In this document: positions 46,241 through 57,823 of the stretch, in pieces | Layout: each line of letters starts with the position of its first letter | Position numbering within the stretch: the stretch's first letter is position 1 | Origin: Agrypnia vestita | Taxonomy: Eukaryota; Arthropoda; Insecta; Trichoptera; Phryganeidae | Assembly (NCBI GenBank): GCA_016648135.1 | Contig: JADDOH010002043.1 | Location: 38,846 to 102,845, forward strand | Direction: 5' to 3' | Length of the DNA stretch: 64,000 nt | The notes under the pieces: generated by a model | Seen by the model: the letters and a program-made list of their open reading frames with translations, nothing else | Told to the model about the DNA's origin: nothing | The model's database searches: none | Made by a program: the position numbers and the translations under genes

Positions 46241-46759
46241 TGCTCCGAGGATAGATTTTGCGCAGGACCGTGGATCTGTGGCGCCTTTGGATTGAACTCC
46301 ATTTTTCTGTGTGACTGTGACGTCTTCTTCCCCTATAGGGAGTGGTGTCAAAATGGCTTCTTGTCCCCTCACTGTCCCCCTCCCGCTGTAATCCTTCTCT
46401 GCCTTGAAGATGACTGAACATTTATCATCGGCTCATTGGTGACTACAAGATTTCAACGGCTTGAGAAGGTCAAGACCTAAAGTGTAAGTATTTACATATT
46501 TATAGCTGACACCCATGAAATAGTCATAAAGACTTTTATCAAAATATTTTATTTCCCCTGTCGGCAGTTAAATGTACTATTTTAAACACTGGCGATTGTG
46601 CTGGGCGAAATATTCAATGGTTCGCGTCTTTGCTATGTCCTACATGTTCTATATTACTGACGTGTAACGCAGGCTCGGCGGTAGCAACATCGCAATCGTT
46701 GACGCCTTCGGGTTTACTGGCCCGGTGTTCAAGCCACATCTCCAGCCGTTTAATTTCGT

Positions 46760-46860
46760 TTTTTTAGCCGTGAATTCGAACGAAATTACGGACGTTATAC
46801 GAAGTTACGTGGACAGATAGACGGATGGGCGGACAGACAAATTATCATGTTTGATGTACG
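46760..46860 (+). repeat. Tail block of repeat family R2
   Basis: GAATTCGAACGAAATTAC followed by GAAGTTACGTGGACAGAT and GGACAGACAAATTAT matches 17495-17570. Confidence 0.5.
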
Positions 46861-47069
46861 TATATACTGTGACCGCTCTTGGTACTGTGGTTCGTAAAAA
46901 ATATTTTCTCATTTTAAGGCCGGCGCCACACGGCACGTATCTCCCACCGGTCATCCGCGTAGTGTGTTTGATAAGCGCATATTGTATGGAAATAAATGTA
47001 GCGGCTTTCCGCGAACGAAGAGACGCGACGGAAGATACCCGTAGTGTGTGTCTTCTCTTCTTCAACTTT

Positions 47070-47410
47070 GTTTAGACTCAAGAGTCTGTTTTTGCAGGAG
47101 TTTTCTCTTGTGATGCCGAATTCCAGCTATCTTACCATCGCTTCGGGGGTCTCTATGGTGGGCGCGGACCATCTGGTACGCCATGCAGAGTTATGTGTGG
47201 TAATCTTGTACTCATTCTCACATACGTGTTGGTACCAGCATCGTCGACGCTGTGTGAAACCTCGCAGGCCTCCTGGATTACTGTATTCCTCACGAGATCA
47301 TGAAGGGTCTTCCAGCAATAGCACGCAGAGTTCTCATTTCATTTGTTCTCAGCATGCTCTTTGTCTTGACTGTCTGCCCTCGCTTCAATACTATATGTGA
47401 CAGGTCGCAT
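47070..47410 (-). pseudogene. RTE-like fragment with several frameshifts
   Basis: Minus-strand pieces in different frames read LRTNEMRTLRAIAGR, LHDLVRNTVIQEACEV and RPPKRW.DSWNSASQ, in the order of RTE-type C-terminal regions (EM..LR.I.G, DR.RN..I, GRPPKRW). Badly decayed. Confidence 0.5.
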
Positions 47411-47438
47411 ACAGATCTCATAGATCTGTATGCGACCT
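47402..47438. repeat. Perfect 17-bp hairpin with 3-nt loop
   Basis: AGGTCGCATACAGATCT, loop CAT, then the exact complement. It lies at the edge of the RTE-like fragment. Confidence 0.85.
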
Positions 47439-47519
47439 TGCTCTCTGTTTTAAATAAAAACTTGTATTACACATTAATAAAAAGTATATTGCTCCCAAAA
47501 ATTCCGTAAATCAATTGTA

Positions 47520-47805
47520 GATTTTCTCATTAGCGACATCTGTGGGGATTTAGGGGAATGAAAATGGCTTTGTACAGGCCGCATGGAAAAGGCGCTTACA
47601 ACTCATATATGAAAGCTTTTCACGCAATTTGAACATATATACAACTTCCAAAAAATGAATAAGCATGGTATATTCTATCATGGGTGGAAATGGCGAATGT
47701 TACAATTGTGTAAAGTGATCACTTAAGCCAACCATAAAAAGACAGGTCATAAGTCCTGTTACACCCAAAATGACTTCTATACCTACTTTCCCATAATTAA
47801 TACAG
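47520..47805 (-). repeat. Dispersed repeat family R2, copy 3
   Basis: Minus-strand alignment with 17110-17400: CCTACTTTCCC, AAGTGATCACTTAAGCC, CTATCATGGGTGGAAATGGC, TATACAACTTCCAAAAAATG. Confidence 0.6.
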
Positions 47806-47829
47806 TTTCGTCTCTGTGAGATATCTATA

Positions 47830-49105
47830 ATATACATTAATTAAAAACTTGTATTTTAAATATAATTCTATTTTCTACCTTTCTTTATCGCATTAAATCT
47901 TGTAATCATTCGGAATTAGTGATGTTGGTCAGGAAGTGATTTCAAACATGGGTTACAAGGCTTAAATATTGATTACAAGGTTTTTAGCTGGCAAACAAGT
48001 GAAACTATTTATAAAAGTGTGTAAAATATAGACGTCACAATAAAATTCACACGCAAAATTTTATACGAATGTTATAAATGACAGAATTTACACCGACACA
48101 GTAATGAGTGGACTGCCTAATAAATAACGTAGATTTACTATAATTTGATTAAAATGAAGTATTAAGGTCGATTTATTAAAGTACGATAATATATTTTCGT
48201 CTCTATGACACATCCATTTAACATTGTCAAAAGTATTTGTAAATGCAGTCATATTTATTTACTTTTTTTTACAATTTAAATATATATACAGGTATATCAT
48301 TTAACATTTCAAATGTGGGAAATGTTTATTTTACTGTCTCTATGAGAGTCAGAAGTCTCGTGCATAGAGGAGTACAGTTACAAGGTATAAATATGCATTT
48401 TTAAGCAGTTTCATGATTATATTATGTGTCTAGTAGGTATTTGTTTGTATATATGTTTTTTGTTTAAATTTTTTTTTTTTTCTGATCTTTTATTTTTTTG
48501 ATCGTTTGGCGGACATTATTAAAGAATTTAATACAAAAAATAACTGAAATGATTTTGTATTTATAATTTTAAGTACCTATTTGTATTATTGAATTTTTTT
48601 GTTATCTATTATTCTTGGTACTTTGAATTCTTTATATAGTCATTTTTTTCTAGTTTACAATCGTATTTTATCCCTTCTGCTAATGGTACTGGGTATATAT
48701 ACTCGTACAAATGTAAAATTAAAATATACACGCGGTATCACATCATTGTCGACAAGACGTTCCACTACCCCGTAAACACAATGGCGAATTTTTCATCGAA
48801 CCAACAGTGCATAAGCGGCGAGAATTTTTCACAATACACGGTTCACTACTGACGTGAGCGCGCAGGTCAGCTAACAAAATGCAAGCGCTTCAAACAATAC
48901 GCTTGAGGAGCTCGGCGTCTTCAAAAACGCGCGCTGCCTGCTTCCTGGGCGACTCGACAAGTGCTGGAAGAGCATTGTGCTCTCGTCCTCCGAGATGTGT
49001 TACATAATGGAAGAATCGTCTGACCGGATAGGGATGATCCTTGTAGATTCCTGTAGGACAATGTGTAGAGGATCATCCGCATCACGAAGGGAAACGTAAC
49101 CAGCA
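47830..49105. other. No gene seen
   Basis: Very AT-rich; no supported feature. Confidence 0.4.
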
Positions 49106-49107
49106 TT

Positions 49108-49558
49108 ATAGACGTACCACTATACTAGGCGTGCGAGGGAGGGCGTTCCTATCGCGTAACAGAAGTTGTCAGGGTGTAAATTTTTTACACAATACATAAT
49201 GTACAGAATGTCCGGTGACCGGTGTCGTAGCCTTTAACAGAAATTTGGTCGGGCAGCACTAAAGAAACCAAACCGTAATGGCGGCCGTTCTATCTTTCAA
49301 ACTGTCAGACGGTAATATCGGTCCATTATTTGCCTTTTCAGCTTCGCTAAACTTGAATACTTCATTGGCAATTGTTCTTGCACCATTCCGGACTGTTTAG
49401 GATGTTTTGGACATAATAATTCAGTGTATATTTGTAATCAAGATGTCACAAAGACGAGAATGAACTGAATGACAGGGCGAGGGGTTACCGCCGGGTGCGG
49501 GCGGGGCGGATTATAGTTAAAATTCGCTGCACGCCAAGTTACGTTGGGCGAGCAATAG
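49108..49558 (+). repeat. Unclassified 0.45-kb duplication, copy 2
   Basis: See 34663-35136. Small indels and substitutions separate the copies; sequence on both sides is unrelated. Confidence 0.7.
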
Positions 49559-49599
49559 CAATAGAGCAATCATTTTTTCGTTTTTTCATTTTATATATA

Positions 49600-50088
49600 C
49601 AGGGTGTACCAGAGCCAGTAGCCGGTACATTTCTGACTAAGTTTTGAGTCTAAAATGTTCGAGCCATGACCTAATATCAAAATTTGCATTTTTAAAAAAT
49701 ACTTCTTACTTATTTTTTGCAAAAAGTTGAACTATCATGATAATAACTTATATCGATTTTGAAAAATCCATTCGCTTTAATACAAGTCGAATAAAATGAT
49801 AAAAATCTTATTTAAAGTTATTTTTTACAAGGTTTTTATCATTTTATTTGAGTTGTATTGAAGCAAATGAATTTTTCATAATCGATATAAGTTACTGTAA
49901 TGATATTTCAACATTTTGTAAAAAATATGTCAGAAATATTGAAAAAAATGCAAACTTTGATAATGCATAACACCACGACTATTGATATTTCGACTCATAA
50001 TCAAGGCAGGAATATAGTCCTGCGAGGATAACCTATATTATATAATATATATTAATATAATGTTTTCCAAATTATTACTGCACTGTGG
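49600..50088. mobile_element. Palindromic element, chimera of family B left end and family A right end
   Basis: It begins CAGGGTGTACCAGAGCCAGT after TA (family B) but ends with the family A block GTCCTGCGAGGATAAC...TTTTCCAAATTATTACTG. That right end is interrupted by a TA-rich stretch, ATATTATATAATATATATTA. The inverted-repeat interior is shared by both families. Confidence 0.65.
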
Positions 50089-50456
50089 GTGTATTTCACC
50101 TGCAAGTGCATTAAATAGCAGAATGTACTTGCAACGCAAACACAATTTAGAAGAGAGTTTCAAATAGATACACCTCACCATTAATTGCCACAAATCATCA
50201 TCATCATCAATCAGCATTAATCGTATTAGCGATAAATTTGTCCAAGACGTCTACCAGCAGCATTCCGGAAGATCACAAACTAACCAAGAGCTCCTGGAAT
50301 CTTAGATTTTCAAAAGAAATGCCGAATAGGCAAGCGATTCTTGAGACGGGAATTTCAAAAGCTAGAGTAACGGATTATTTTGCTGATCTGAATTAGAACA
50401 GAAATAAAAATAAAACTCCTACAGCGATTCCGGGAAAGGGTGGAGCCTTTCAGATT

Positions 50457-50488
50457 TTTCAATTTCAATTTCAATTTCAATTTCAATT
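50457..50488. repeat. (TTTCAA)n microsatellite
   Basis: About five tandem hexamers. On the minus strand it reads (TTGAAA)n about 190 bp after the stop of the retrotransposon fragment at 50675-51088, so it may be that element's 3' tail. Confidence 0.75.
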
Positions 50489-50674
50489 TTTATTTATTAC
50501 ATAATATATACATTACAAACTTTATGTTTAATGCATACATATTATGAATTTATACACATATATATACATACATACACATATACATATACATACATATATA
50601 CATACCCATATACATATTGTATATTAAAATAACAATTTATTATTAACTAATTAAAAGTGACCTGCACAATCTGG

Positions 50675-51088
50675 TCAGAGGTGTAGGAGAATCCTGCTTC
50701 GGAAAACCCCCTCAGACACATGGAATATATCAATATCCAAAGCGATTTTGTTCAGCATAGCTGTAGCTTTTCCAACAGGCATAACCATCGGCAGGTTGGT
50801 CCTGTATATTGGAATGTGAAACAATCTATGCTGACGATGTCTAAGGTAATTATCAGGAACATACAAAACAATGCTCTGCATAATTTCAGTATTGTCGATC
50901 GTACCGCGCAGCAATCGATAAAAATGTGTAATCAAATACACATTCCTTCTAGTCTCTAGACTATTGTAGCCAAGCATACCCTGGAGAAATTCGGTTGGGT
51001 AAAGCCAAGGATAATGTCCGATTACAGGATCCATATGGTTTGCATTATTAAATTGAATTGAATAATACGCAAAAAATTCAAATGGCAT
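50675..51088 (-). pseudogene. Non-LTR retrotransposon RT C-terminal fragment
   Basis: About 137 open codons. The order is HYPWLYPTEFLQGMLGYNSL, ETRRNVYLITHFYRLLRGTI, a VPDNYLRHRQ block, FHIPIYRTN and DIDIFHVSEGVFRSRILLHL. The ETRR...FYRLLRG-x-I and R-x-F-x-IP-x-x-RTN motifs belong to the region after the RT thumb in I/Jockey/CR1-type elements. The catalytic domain is absent. A broken relative lies at 52779-53290 (+). Confidence 0.65.
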
Positions 51089-51139
51089 TAGACTTTATTT
51101 TTTGTGTATATTAAATTAATTCACATATCATGTCAACGT

Positions 51140-51607
51140 AATTATACCATGGGGAAGGCCTATAAGGTCCCCATCTCGTTCGCACTCTGAGGCTGCAAAC
51201 TGTGCGTCTAGGGTATATATCGGATTTTGGCGGCTCCTCTGGCTCAGGACTGCAGGAGCCGTTGCGGGTAGCTAACTTCTACGGAATGAAGCACTCTTGT
51301 GTCATATGTACAATTTACAAGGAGTTTATTCATGAAAGTTACAAAGGTAAGGTGGAATGATGCTAATACATGGTTAGTATGAGAGGTTGCTGCAAACGCG
51401 GACTCGATTGAGATTAGTATATATCTGTACGCGCGGGTCTAAACGTCGATCGTGTAACAATTCGAGAAGTCGCGACGCGTTACCCGGGTCTAGCGGTGTT
51501 GGCGGTCGAGCAGGCGGAACGGGAGTGGTGGTCTAGCCGCCCGCCGCCTGTAGGTCCGTTGGTCCCCCTGAACGCCAGATGCCGCCCGTGTGGTGGGGTC
51601 CGCCACA
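51140..51607 (-). repeat. Possible solo LTR or GC-rich repeat
   Basis: Read on the minus strand it starts TGTGGCGGACCCCACCACAC, has a TATA-like ATATATAC near 51415 and AATAAA near 51325, and is followed by a GC-rich U5-like part. These are LTR-like in order, but no matching target duplication or primer-binding site is visible. Confidence 0.25.
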
Positions 51608-51982
51608 ATACAATAAAATACGTTATATTCTGAAAAATAAGGAACCCTTTTTTGTATCATATTATTATGATCTGTTGCGAGCTAGTTGCACTGCGATACA
51701 TAAACGCCCATGCGCATCTGTTAAGGGAAGGGATAAATGGCAAAATTTTAAAATTTCTATGGAAAAAAGCCACATAATATTTATATTTTAAAAATGCTCA
51801 GAGATTTTTCTTCATATAAATAATATTAGAAATGTGTGTTTATATTATTCTACAATATTTTTTCATACTGAATACATCAACGCGCCTATCAAGCGCGAAA
51901 CCTAATAAATTCACATTTTGTCAATTAAATGGGGCTTTTTATTCAATTTATAGTATATTAAAACGTATAATCAATTAATAAT

Positions 51983-52189
51983 TTACTTGGGGATGTATTT
52001 GAAAGATGATGAGATTATCAGTTTGAAAGGTTTTAGTGAATAATCACTCCATTTGATCATGTATTTGTATGAATTAGCAGAATTTGGATTGAGCACAAAA
52101 CGATCTCGAAAAGGAATGTGTGTAGTCCCACAAATAGTAGTTAACATCGTGAAAAGAAGGCATATTGCTTGAAAAATACTTTTCAGCAT
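51983..52189 (-). CDS. Candidate small secreted peptide (68 aa)
   Basis: The frame begins MLKSIFQAICLLFTMLTTIC, a good signal peptide (basic n-region, hydrophobic core, a plausible cleavage site after C-G), followed by a 47-residue polar/basic tail with no Cys. The ATG is in an A-rich context (AAAAATGCTG). No homology is recognised and there is no sign of splicing or a neighbouring gene. In AT-rich DNA such an ORF can arise by chance, so this is only a candidate. Confidence 0.2.
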   Translation of the reverse strand: MLKSIFQAICLLFTMLTTICGTTHIPFRDRFVLNPNSANSYKYMIKWSDYSLKPFKLIISSSFKYIPK

Positions 52190-52469
52190 TTTTAATTATT
52201 CTTATTCTTCAATAATTTTACAACCCAAATCAAACCTTAGCTTCGTCACTCTTCCATTTTCATGATACTTGGTCTTCACTGACAAGCTTGGGTTCTAGTG
52301 ATAGAACAATCGCCAAGTGATCAAGTGGTCGATTGTTCAAGCTTCGTTCTAGTCTTATTTTCAGAGCACAAACATTTAGCTTATAATAAAAAATAGTAAG
52401 AATATTGATGTGACTGCTAGTCCATGAACGCATCTGTATTTAAAAAAAAATAAAAGTCCAATCTATCTG

Positions 52470-52684
52470 TATAATTTTTAGTAATCAATACAAGTTACTG
52501 GAATGAGAGTTCAACTTTTTGCAAAAAATAAGTCAGAAATATTGAGAAAAAAAATGCAAGCTTTGATACTGCATGGAGATCATGACTATTGATATTAGGT
52601 CGTGGTTGTTTGAATATTTTAGACTCGTGAAATAGGCAGGAATGTATCGGCCAAGTTTCTGCTACTAGCTCTGGTTCACCCTGT
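52470..52684. repeat. Right half of palindromic family B
   Basis: Includes CAAGTTACTGGAATGAGAGT and TTTTTGCAAAAAATAAGTCA, with the right end AGCTCTGGTTCACCCTG followed by TATA. The left half is missing. Confidence 0.6.
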
Positions 52685-52778
52685 ATATAAACAATATAAA
52701 TAAATAAACTTTTGTTTAATATTTCCAAGTGTTCGGTTACATCCTTCACTAGGGCCCAAAAAACTCTATCGCTACAAA

Positions 52779-53290
52779 ATGAACGACCAAAATCTGGCAA
52801 GAACATCGAATGTTAAAGATCTAGGTCTTAGATTTGTAAGCAACCTAACATTTCACGATCACATAGAGATGATCAGTGGTAATGCGTTGAGAATGTTAGA
52901 ATTTGTTCTGCGTACTGCCAGGGTTTTCGAGAATACCCGCGTACTGAGAACTCTTTACAACTCCTTGGTGCGGAGTAGACTCGAGAGTGGCTCGATGATC
53001 TGGGGGCCACATGAGAGCAAGTACTCTTTTATGGTTTCTGAGAAATCTCACATGAGACATAATCCTTGGCTTTACTCAACCGAGTTTCTCCAGGGTATGC
53101 TGAATTTCTCCAGGTATTGGCTACAATAGTCTAGAAACTAGAAGGAATGTGTATTTGGATACACATTTTTATCGATTATGCCTGTTGGAAGAGCTACAGC
53201 TACGATGAACAATATCGCTTTGGACATTGATCTGTTCCATATCTCTGAGAGAGTTTTCCGAAGCAGGATTCTCCTACACATTGAACATGA
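52779..53290 (+). pseudogene. Non-LTR retrotransposon RT thumb/C-terminal fragment
   Basis: The frame reads NVKDLGLRFVSNLTFHDHIE, LYNSLVRSRLESGSMIWGPH, the thumb of Jockey/CR1-type RTs. It continues HNPWLYSTEFLQGML and, after an insertion and frameshifts, MPVGRATATMNNIALDIDLF and FRSRILLHIEHD. The latter parts match 50675-51088, so both derive from one family. A stop at 53127-53129 and deletions inactivate it. Confidence 0.7.
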
Positions 53291-53310
53291 TATGTATGTT
53301 AATTAAAACG

Positions 53311-53825
53311 TTTTATTCTTCTTCATGTGCCCTGTCGGGTCCCCCCGAGGTCGGCGATCATCTGGGAGAAAGTTTCCCTGTCCAGGGCAGTGCGGAACAG
53401 TTCTTCCACGCTTCTTATCCCGGTCCACTCTCGGATGTTTCGAAGCCAGGAATGCCGCCTCCTTCCGACCCCTCTGCGACCCTCAATCTTCCCCTTCATG
53501 ACGAGCTGAAGGATGGAGTATTTTTCGCCTCTCATTATATGACCAAAATATGAAATTTTACGGAGCTTTACTATGTTGAGTAACTGTCTGTTTGTATTTG
53601 CTCTACGTAAAACTTCAACATTACTAGTCATGTCAGTCCAAGATATCCTTAACATTTTACGATGAATCCACATTTCGAACGCCTCTAGACGATTTAGAGT
53701 AGTCACCTTCAGCGTCCACGCTTCAACACCGTAAAGTAGAACTAACCATACATAGCATTTGATCAACCTTTGTCTGAGTTTCAAGTTTAAGTCGTCATTA
53801 CAGAGTAGACTTTTCATCTTATTAA
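53311..53825 (-). pseudogene. RTE-like fragment, 3' part (paralogue of 1733-2347)
   Basis: 164 open codons nearly identical to 1853-2347: KSLLCNDDLNLKLRQRLIKC, VLLYGVEAWTL, RRGVGRRRHSWLRNI. The 5' continuation lies beyond the piggyBac insertion at 54721-54817. The 3' end is GGGCACATGAAGAAGAA. Confidence 0.8.
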
Positions 53826-54720
53826 CCCTTATGTTACTACCCGGGCACCCGGGTATCCATTTCTGACTTCAAGGTAAAATAATTTTATTCATAAACCCTT
53901 GATGCTTCTGTCCGCCCGGATCCCCATTATTTGAGGTATTTGAAAGGGATTTATGTACAGTTTGGTGCAATTTTTTTTAAAAAAGTATTTTATATGATCT
54001 TAAACCTGTCTAGTCTTCTGATTACTACCCGGGGTGCCCGGGTACCCATACTGTATTTATATTCTCATTCCGTGATAGACATAAATTTCACCATTAGATT
54101 TCATTTTATTGTAGAAATAAATCATATTCTGTATTATCATACAGTAATTGGAGTTTACTATCTTTTTTCAGAAGCGCTCTATCAAAAAAAAGATAATATA
54201 ATAAATTTTGATCTTTGATATTAATAAACATGAAAATATTAATAAGGACACAACACGGTTATCTCGCATATTCCTATGGTTATAATTTGTTCAGATTTAG
54301 TTAACTTGAAAAAAAGTTAAAACATTGAAAATTAAACTTTTATAAACATATAATAAATTATAACTGTAATATAATACATAACATATAATAAATTATAATT
54401 AATGTAAACGTTTTAAAAATAAATTGGATATTAGACATGTCTGCACCTTACTCAGACGCAGCCAGAATTTAAGATAAAAATGAAAAATTCAGTCAAAATG
54501 TACTAGTCAATGTCAAGCAAACTGATAAAAATAGGTAAAAAGGGATACAGACATCGCAATGAGAAGCAGTGACCTTCTAGGAAGCTATTTGACCATTATC
54601 TAAATGTCAATTTGTGGTAAACAAAATAAAAGAATGCACGGGGGAACGTCCATCCAGGTAGAGTACCCGGGTACCCTAGGTAGTAACTAGTGTGAAAAAT
54701 TCCGGGTAGTAACATAACGG
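53826..54720. mobile_element. Non-autonomous piggyBac-like element
   Basis: An 895-bp insertion exactly bounded by TTAA (53822-53825 and 54721-54724). Terminal inverted repeats are CCCTTATGTTACTACCCGG and CCGTTATGTTACTACCCGG, 18 of 19 matching. CCC-initiated TIRs and TTAA duplication are the piggyBac hallmarks. Internal copies of the TACTACCCGGG motif lie near 54024-54050 and 54664-54690. No transposase; the 95-codon ORF inside is not recognisable. Confidence 0.92.
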
Positions 54721-54817
54721 TTAAAAGATGCACGGGCTGTCTCTATTCTGCATTTGATCTCCATATCAGGGTCCAGATTGTCAGTAATAATACTGCCCAA
54801 ATAATTAAAATGTTATA
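54721..54817 (-). pseudogene. RTE-like fragment, 5' part, separated by the piggyBac insertion
   Basis: Continues the frame of 53311-53825: the minus strand reads LGSIITDNLDPDMEIKCRIE, then TARASF up to the TTAA. It ends (5' truncation) near 54817. Confidence 0.75.
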
Positions 54818-54839
54818 TAAAGAGGGGTGATTTTATCGA

Positions 54840-55215
54840 TCTCCGAGTTGTTTCGTCGTCTGCAGACCAGCCGACTGCCGCGGCCCTCGCGAGACACGAG
54901 ACGACCAGCGACTCTCAATTAGCGCACGGATGCCCCAGAAGCCGCCGCTCTAATTGGGTGTATTAATATGTAACGTGTCGCCCCCGCGCGCCTCGGAGCC
55001 GCTCCGGTTCCCCCGTAATGTATTCTGTACTCCTTCCTTCTTCAGGTGCCTGCTAGATTTTGCGATGTGGACAATACTCGTTACCGATCTTGAAAATGTG
55101 GTTTTGAGAAAAACGCGTTTAAATTTTAACACGTTCAGAATATTTTGAGCTTGTGCAATTTTTTCAGAACGCAGTACTGCAATTTTGTGACAGGGACATC
55201 ATTGATCAAGATTTA
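54840..55215. other. No gene seen
   Basis: Moderately GC-rich start (54840-55020) then AT-rich; no supported gene. Confidence 0.35.
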
Positions 55216-55221
55216 ATATAG

Positions 55222-55500
55222 ATGTCTAAAAAAATTTACATCATAAGGAATAGATATATCTCATTAGTGACATGTGTGGTTTATATATATACAACTAAAC
55301 CTAAAAGGAAAACGTCTTTTGGGCAAAGACAATTTAATTTCACTGCCACGCTTGTTTTTAACAAGTTACCTAATGAAACTAAAGAGATAACTCTACACAA
55401 ACCTTTTAAACATCATATTACTAAGTTTATAAAAATATCAGGTAGAAGGTAAGCTGAAGAAGTGATCCGCCCTTGACCTCTGAATCAGAAAAAACTGATT
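55222..55500 (+). pseudogene. Jockey/CR1-like RT C-terminal fragment
   Basis: Reads KRKTSFGQRQFNFTATLVFN, KLPNETKEITLHKPFKHHIT, KFIKISGRR and a stop, with the 3' flank TGATCCGCCCTTGACCTCTG shared with the minus-strand copy at 20760-20960. GQ-x-x-F and N-x-LP are typical of the ORF2 C-terminus. Confidence 0.65.
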
Positions 55501-55879
55501 TATATAATTTAAAGTATACTATAGTATAATATTTATTTTTGTAACTACTTACATTCTTATCTTAATTTTGTACGTGTATTTTCTTTTCTTTTTCTTTTCT
55601 CTTAGATTTAGGTATTCCTATGATTTACCTTAAATTCTTATCTTGATTTTGTATGTATATTTTCTTTTCTTTTTATTTTCTTTTAGATTTAGATTCTTTA
55701 ATTGTCATTTTTTATTATTACATAAAAACCATATGAGAATTACTGCCACAGAACAGGTTTTTACCTAGTGTGGCAGTTATTAGTATCTTGTATTAACTGA
55801 TGTAAATGTAAATAAACAATAAATAACTAAATTCAAATTATTTAAATTAAATGATAACAACCCGTAACTGGTGGACAAT

Positions 55880-56035
55880 AAAAAACTGCAAAAATTTGAT
55901 AGACGTGGTATTCTATCATGGGTGGAAATGTGAACGTTACATTGTGCAAAGTGATCACTTAAGCTAGCCGTACGTAGCACTATGAACACCCGAAGATTCC
56001 GTACCCACTTTCCTATAAAAAATATAATTTGGTCT
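55880..56035 (-). repeat. Dispersed repeat family R2, copy 4 (short)
   Basis: ATTTGATAGACGTGGTATTC, CTATCATGGGTGGAAATGTG, AAGTGATCACTTAAGCTAGC and ACCCACTTTCCTAT match copies 1-3. Confidence 0.6.
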
Positions 56036-56193
56036 CTGTGATACATCTATAATTATTTTGTTTAATACGTTGTTTACAGTATGATAAAATGCTTTCCTAA
56101 AATTCTTAAAACTCCGTCAAAATTTTCAGAGAATATGTAAAAATATAAAAAATATACTTTCTTTCAAAAATCTGATTTGGCATGACCTCTTAA

Positions 56194-57300
56194 GGCGATC
56201 GTCTAGCAGAATGAGCAAATTTCACAATTTTTTCTCATATCTTCTCTTGCGTTTTTTATTACATTTTTGTATGGAAATATCTCATTTTAAAATTTATTCA
56301 TCAGGTTACATATATTTTAAATACGAATATCTTATTGAAATGTCATAAACTAAATTAAATAATTGATTAATAAATTACCAAACCTTCGATGTTTTAAAAA
56401 TGAAGAAGATTGCTCCACTTTGTGGGCCTTTTATGACTGAATGGCGTGTTGAGATGTCTTTTTTATTCAATAATATTACTAAGTTAAGTTAATCTTAAAT
56501 TTATTACAATTATAGAAAAATCTGTTAATACGTTTACATGCATTTTTGTTTTAAAAAATACTGTTTTTTAAAAATATTTTATTTTTTTGTGGGTCTTTTT
56601 CAACTCTTTTTACATGGTTGACAACTTTTTTACTTCAATAGTCAAAAGAATAGATATTATAGTGTTACAATAAAAACAAAAAAAAATCAAAATCTTTGTC
56701 GATATTCCTGATTTTAGATATTTAATCAAGACGCAACGTATTTATGACACAATACGCAGTGCCTTGATTAAATAGCTAAAATCTGAAATCGAGAATAATT
56801 TTTTGATTTTTTTTGTATTAATTTTAAAATAAAAATGTCTATTCCTTTAATTTATTAAAGTAAAAAAGTTATAAACTATTTTAAAAGGATCGAAAAAAAC
56901 TCACAAAAAATAAAAATAATTTAAAAAACAGTATTTTTTAAAACATAAATTGCATGTAAACGTATTAACAGATTTTTCTATAATTGTAATAAATTTAAGA
57001 TAATCGTTAACTTTGTAATATTATTGAATAAAAAAGACATCTCACACGCCGTTCAGTCATAAAAGGCCCACAAAGTGGAGCAATTTTCTTCATTTTTAAA
57101 ACATCGAAGGTTTGGTAATTTATTAATCAATTATTTAATTTAGTTTATGACATTTTAATAAGATATTCGTATTTACAATATATGTAACCTGATGAATAAA
57201 TTTTTTAAATTATATATGTTCCTACAAAAATGTGATAAAGAACGCAAGAGAAGATATGAGAAAAAATGGTGAAATGTGCTCATTCTGCTAGACGATCGCC
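56194..57300. mobile_element. 1.1-kb foldback element flanked by TTAA
   Basis: The whole 1107 bp folds on itself. The left end GGCGATCGTCTAGCAGAATG and the right end CATTCTGCTAGACGATCGCC are exact complements, and similarity continues inward through roughly 530-bp arms to a loop of about 30 nt near 56730-56765. TTAA lies on both sides (56190-56193 and 57301-57304). No coding capacity. Confidence 0.9.
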
Positions 57301-57304
57301 TTAA

Positions 57305-57821
57305 GCAAATTTAAGAATGCCCATCCTGAATTTTTTTCTAGTTCCTGTAACACATTTTTATGATATTGTCTCGTACTCGAGGTGACGGGAATCGAACAAA
57401 AAGATCAGTCATCAGAAAAAATATTTTGTTTTGATTAAAATACGTAATTAACGTACCTATTTATACCTAAAATCACTGCATTGAACACGTTAGAGAATTC
57501 ACTTCTGTCGATCACAGATGTTGCATTCTGTTGAATTAGAGTCGGACTCCTTCCTCCTTCTCTTCACCCACCTCGGGCCTGAGTTGCGGTATTCTACCAT
57601 GTACAGACAATCTCCTCGAAAACTCCAGCTAAGCCATACTGCAACACTTTTCATTCAATATTTATTTATACTACCTATGTAACCGTAAAAAATGAAAACC
57701 TTTTTATTTCAGTTTGAATTTCAGCTTGACATTGATTAGTTATATTTATGTTCTAGTTGTTTATAAATCAAAATACGCAATTCTCTTCGATGAAGCTACT
57801 TTTATATTCAATTTTTTTAAT
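57305..57821. other. No gene seen
   Basis: Intergenic sequence without supported features. Confidence 0.4.
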
Positions 57822-57823
57822 TA

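Noticed and set aside
51140..51607. Definite solo LTR
   Set aside because: TATA and AATAAA are in LTR-like order, but no matching target duplication or primer-binding site could be found; left as a weak candidate.
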